From the NCBI RefSeq assembly GCF_031326225.1, contig NZ_CP133720.1, positions 1,302,001 through 1,366,000 on the forward strand: DNA of 64,000 bases. Reading direction: 5' to 3'. The DNA is from Undibacterium cyanobacteriorum. Lineage in GTDB: Bacteria > Pseudomonadota > Gammaproteobacteria > Burkholderiales > Burkholderiaceae_D. How positions within the stretch are numbered: the stretch's first letter is position 1; every line of letters begins with the position of its first letter. The notes under the pieces are model-generated. The model saw only the letters and a list, made by a program, of their open reading frames with translations. It was not told the DNA's origin and made no database searches. The translations under genes were made by a program, and so were the position numbers. Shown piece by piece: positions 63,382-64,000 of this stretch.

Positions 63382-64000
63382 TAGAAATATCCTTCTTTCT
63401 TACGTTTTTCCATCGATGATTCAGACGTCTGATCATCCATTCGGGTAGCGCCGCGTTCGGTAATTTGCGTGACCGCGGTTTCTTCGATAATCGCTTCGAC
63501 TGTGGCCGCGTCCGAGGACACTGGGCAAGTGCAAGAGATATCGCCAACGGTACGGAAGCGCACCACACGTTTTTCAACCACTTCGCCAGCGCGTGGTGGC
63601 GTTAAATCAGTCAGCGGCACTAACAAACCATTACGTGGAATGACTTCACGTTCATGGGCAAAATAAATCGATGGTAGTTCCAAGCCTTCGCGTGCAATGT
63701 ATTGCCAGACATCGAGCTCAGTCCAATTCGAGATCGGGAAGACACGCATGTTCTCGCCAGGATGAACACGGGTGTTATACAGATCCCACAATTCTGGACG
63801 TTGTGCTTTCGGATTCCATTGACCAAATTCGTCGCGGAAAGAAAAAATACGTTCTTTGGCGCGGGCTTTTTCTTCATCGCGACGTGCGCCACCGATGCAG
63901 GCATCGAATTGATGCTCGGCGATTGTTTCCAACAAAGTCACGGCTTGTGCAGCATTGCGTGAATCCGTTTGTGGATTGCGCAAACGAACCGTACCGCGTT
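63381..64000 (-). CDS. cysD: Sulfate adenylyltransferase small subunit CysD (5' end outside window)
   Basis: The frame is open to the right edge of the window, so about 100 N-terminal residues are missing (CysD is usually near 300). The visible part has the PAPS-reductase-like features CIGGARRDEEKARAKERIFS, ISNWTELDVWQYI and GLLVPLTDLTPPRAGE. With CysN it makes adenosine 5'-phosphosulfate from ATP and sulfate. First visible gene of the cysD-cysN-cobA operon. Confidence 0.95.
   Translation of the reverse strand, partial: RGTVRLRNPQTDSRNAAQAVTLLETIAEHQFDACIGGARRDEEKARAKERIFSFRDEFGQWNPKAQRPELWDLYNTRVHPGENMRVFPISNWTELDVWQYIAREGLELPSIYFAHEREVIPRNGLLVPLTDLTPPRAGEVVEKRVVRFRTVGDISCTCPVSSDAATVEAIIEETAVTQITERGATRMDDQTSESSMEKRKKEGYF

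Overview
The window looks like a chromosomal segment of a facultatively nitrate-respiring betaproteobacterium, most likely Burkholderiales and close to Oxalobacteraceae (Undibacterium- or Herbaspirillum-like). This is inferred from gene content and protein style (NarX/NarL/Dnr/NarK cluster, prpBC-acnD-prpF-prpE, SxtJ/DUF5989/carbamoyltransferase set, many orphan family-3 binding proteins) and from moderate GC; no rRNA or other phylogenetic marker is present to prove it. No tRNA, rRNA, CRISPR array, phage or intact insertion sequence was seen.

Layout. 1-10.2 kb: distal part of a nitrate-respiration locus: a PpiC-type chaperone cut by the left edge, a hemerythrin, a polytopic membrane protein, moaA behind a perfect FNR box, a beta-carbonic anhydrase, narX-narL, a Dnr/NnrR-type Crp/Fnr regulator and narK. 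10.4-15.8 kb: a four-gene MacB-like ABC exporter operon with a clear sigma-70 promoter and a terminator; one of its two membrane-fusion genes is itself a head-to-tail duplication. 15.9-31.3 kb: an accessory surface/secretion zone with a DyP peroxidase, two paralogous orphan binding proteins, an RCC1-propeller lipoprotein, a 2,791-residue Ig-repeat protein, a 2OG-Fe(II) oxygenase and an exported amidohydrolase. 31.4-33.4 kb: a translationally coupled CheY-CheC-GGDEF signalling operon. 33.5-45.1 kb: the 2-methylcitrate (propionate) locus, prpR divergent from prpB-prpC-acnD-prpF-prpE, with a helically phased array of PrpR-site candidates, a sigma-54 promoter, and repeat elements in three of the four intergenic junctions of the operon. 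45.2-49 kb: SxtJ - DUF5989 - carbamoyltransferase - SGNH hydrolase, a probable envelope or exopolysaccharide modification module. 49-64 kb: HDOD protein, exonuclease III, PepA, LptF-LptG, CbiX-like chelatase, bacteriohemerythrin, porin/PstS-like/MCP group, Sco-like protein, and the cysD-cysN-cobA sulfate assimilation/siroheme operon running off the right edge.

How genes work together. MoaA supplies molybdenum cofactor for nitrate reductase (presumably encoded just left of the window), NarK moves nitrate/nitrite, NarX-NarL sense it, and Dnr together with FNR probably tie the cluster to oxygen and NO. CbiX, CobA and CysDN serve siroheme and sulfate reduction. LptFG exports lipopolysaccharide. 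The most unusual structures are (i) a 544-bp nested palindromic element between prpF and prpE that contains two inverted copies of a hairpin with compensatory base changes, (ii) the exact 2,403-bp tandem duplication of a seven-domain block in the giant Ig-repeat gene, (iii) the tandem membrane-fusion exporter, and (iv) the 11-bp phased TTGAAAC array upstream of prpB.
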